Both the position numbers and the translations under genes were made by a program. A stretch of DNA of 33,057 bases from Flavobacteriales bacterium (lineage in GTDB: Bacteria > Bacteroidota > Bacteroidia > Flavobacteriales_D > Sanyastnellaceae): positions 1 to 33,057 of the forward strand of contig JAIXWP010000133.1 of NCBI GenBank assembly GCA_027491215.1, given 5' to 3'. The notes under the pieces are model-generated. The model saw only the letters and a program-made list of their open reading frames with translations. It searched no databases and was not told the DNA's origin. Positions 32,000 to 33,057 of the stretch are shown here, piece after piece. The first letter of the stretch is position 1. Each line of letters starts with the position of its first letter.

Positions 32000-32917
32000 A
32001 TGAAATTTTCAATTGCCATTCACGGTGGAGCGGGTACCATCACTCGTTCAATGATGACTCCAGAAAAGGAGGCGGCCTATACAAATGCGTTATCTGATGC
32101 ACTTGCTGTGGGTGAAGAGATTCTCCGCAATGGAGGTAGTTCTCTAGAAGCTGTAGAAAAGACAGTGATGGCTCTTGAAAATAATCACTTGTTCAATGCA
32201 GGTAAGGGTGCTGTTTATACCAACTCTGGAACACACGAAATGGATGCGTCCATTATGTGTGGAAAAACGCTTGAAGCAGGAGCTGTGTCTGGTATTTCAA
32301 ACATCAAAAATCCAGTTGCTCTTTCAAGAGTGATTATGGAAAAATCGGGACATGTGTTTTTGCTTGGCTCACAAGCGGAAGAATTTGCGAAGCTTCATAA
32401 TGTAGCTTTTGAATCTCCTGAATACTTCCATGATGATTTCAGATATCGTCAATGGCAAGAAGTGAAGGATGAAGAAACCTATCAGTTGGATCATGCAAAG
32501 GATAAAAAATTTGGTACCGTAGGAGCAGTTGCTCTTGATCAACACGGAAACCTTGCAGCAGCAACATCCACAGGTGGTATGACTAATAAAAGATGGGGAA
32601 GAGTTGGAGATAGTCCTATTATCGGAGCGGGCAACTACGCGAATAATAATACATGCGCCATCTCTTGTACAGGTCATGGCGAATATTTTATCCGCGCTGT
32701 GGTGGCTTATGACATCTCTTGCTTGATGGAATACAAAGGACTCTCCTTAAACGAGGCTTGTGAATTGGTGGTAAATGATAAACTAGTAAAATTTGGTGGA
32801 GAAGGTGGATTGATTGCTGTGGATAAAGAGGGCAATATTTGTCTTCCTTTTAATTCGGAAGGAATGTACCGCGGCAAGGCCAATCAAGACACACGCTCTA
32901 TTGAGATATACAAATAA
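32000..32917 (+). CDS. iaaA: Isoaspartyl peptidase / plant-type L-asparaginase
   Basis: N-terminal-nucleophile hydrolase of 305 residues that splits isoaspartyl (beta-Asp) dipeptides and may also hydrolyse asparagine. It should self-cleave before Thr173 in KKFGTVGAVA, freeing the catalytic threonine. Other signatures are AIHGGAG near the start, NAGKGAVYT at 66-74, MDASIM, and STGGMTNKRWGRVGDSPIIGAG after the cleavage site. In this position it most likely finishes cyanophycin breakdown by splitting the beta-Asp-Arg released by cyanophycinase into Asp and Arg. It begins directly after the cphB stop. Confidence 0.92.
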   Translation: MKFSIAIHGGAGTITRSMMTPEKEAAYTNALSDALAVGEEILRNGGSSLEAVEKTVMALENNHLFNAGKGAVYTNSGTHEMDASIMCGKTLEAGAVSGISNIKNPVALSRVIMEKSGHVFLLGSQAEEFAKLHNVAFESPEYFHDDFRYRQWQEVKDEETYQLDHAKDKKFGTVGAVALDQHGNLAAATSTGGMTNKRWGRVGDSPIIGAGNYANNNTCAISCTGHGEYFIRAVVAYDISCLMEYKGLSLNEACELVVNDKLVKFGGEGGLIAVDKEGNICLPFNSEGMYRGKANQDTRSIEIYK

Positions 32918-32928
32918 CGGGGACATAT

Positions 32929-32936
32929 TATCTTCG
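32929..32936 (+). promoter_or_regulatory. Candidate -7 element of pheT
   Basis: TATCTTCG matches seven of eight positions of TAnnTTTG and lies 22 bp before the pheT ATG, in the 41-bp gap after the isoaspartyl peptidase gene. Read-through from the cph operon is also possible. Confidence 0.35.
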
Positions 32937-32958
32937 CGATTCTTATTTTTTTTGACTT

Positions 32959-33057
32959 ATGAAAATTTCCTACAACTGGCTTAAAGAATATATTTCATGT
33001 GATCTTTCTCCTGAAAAAATTGGAGAAGTTCTTACTGCAATTGGATTAGAGGTAGAA
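32959..33057 (+). CDS. pheT: Phenylalanine-tRNA ligase beta subunit, 5' end only
   Basis: The first 33 codons from an ATG, reading MKISYNWLKEYISCDLSPEK and ending at the window edge with IGLEVE. This is the characteristic start of PheT, in which NWL and a later GLEVE precede the B1 and tRNA-binding domains. The beta subunit pairs with PheS to charge tRNA-Phe. The rest of the gene lies beyond the window, so its completeness cannot be judged. Confidence 0.9.
   Translation, partial: MKISYNWLKEYISCDLSPEKIGEVLTAIGLEVE

Noticed and set aside
1-33057. CRISPR array, insertion sequence, prophage or integrative element
   Set aside because: No regularly spaced repeats, transposase, integrase or phage-like genes were seen; most genes are ordinary chromosomal functions.

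Overview
This window looks like a chromosomal segment of a marine-type Bacteroidota, most likely a flavobacterium-like organism (Flavobacteriales). Three things point that way. Two secreted proteins end in type A type IX secretion (T9SS) sorting domains. Many start regions carry the Bacteroidota -7 promoter element TAnnTTTG and no Shine-Dalgarno sequence. Gene arrangements such as pdhA-pdhC without pdhB, and pheS separated from pheT, fit the phylum. All identifications were made by reading the sequence; no database search was run.

Layout. 1-2278: an RND/MMPL-type exporter whose first membrane helix is not visible. 2256-4816: a divergent pair of T9SS cargo genes. One encodes a secreted protein with two six-cysteine modules plus a Kazal inhibitor domain. 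The other encodes a lysyl-endopeptidase-like protein that appears to have lost all three catalytic residues. They share a 155-bp promoter region with three copies of an AAGTTGCA element. 4813-9388 (minus): an EI24-family membrane protein, an acidic poly-Asp protein with a deoxyhypusine-synthase-like enzyme, an MscS channel and an arginine decarboxylase. 9477-14501: CorA, Mpl (murein recycling), a ZIP metal transporter, a SixA-like phosphatase and an AI-2E/PerM-family membrane protein. 14631-21646: CTP synthase, a secreted VWA protein, a glycosyltransferase fused to a degenerate phosphoglycosyltransferase, RecR and a sodium:solute symporter. 21643-26849: a Gre-like factor, PDH E2 and E1-alpha, PheS, a cyclophilin lipoprotein and a small lipoprotein with a likely surface-export signal. 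26949-27021: tRNA-Pro(GGG) with a textbook promoter and terminator. 27168-32917: a TonB-domain protein, a small unknown protein and a cyanophycin module of synthetase, cyanophycinase and isoaspartyl peptidase. 32959-33057: the start of pheT.

How the genes work together. The cyanophycin module can store nitrogen as multi-L-arginyl-poly-aspartate and break it down to Asp and Arg. The arginine decarboxylase elsewhere in the window could then feed arginine into agmatine/polyamine chemistry, where a deoxyhypusine-synthase-like enzyme, whose usual eIF5A substrate bacteria lack, may act. The most unusual element is the secreted inhibitor / dead-protease pair at 2256-4816. Convergent genes are packed very tightly, three pairs sharing four bases across their stop codons. 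No CRISPR array, insertion sequence, phage gene or rRNA was seen, and no gene-free stretch exceeds 300 bases.
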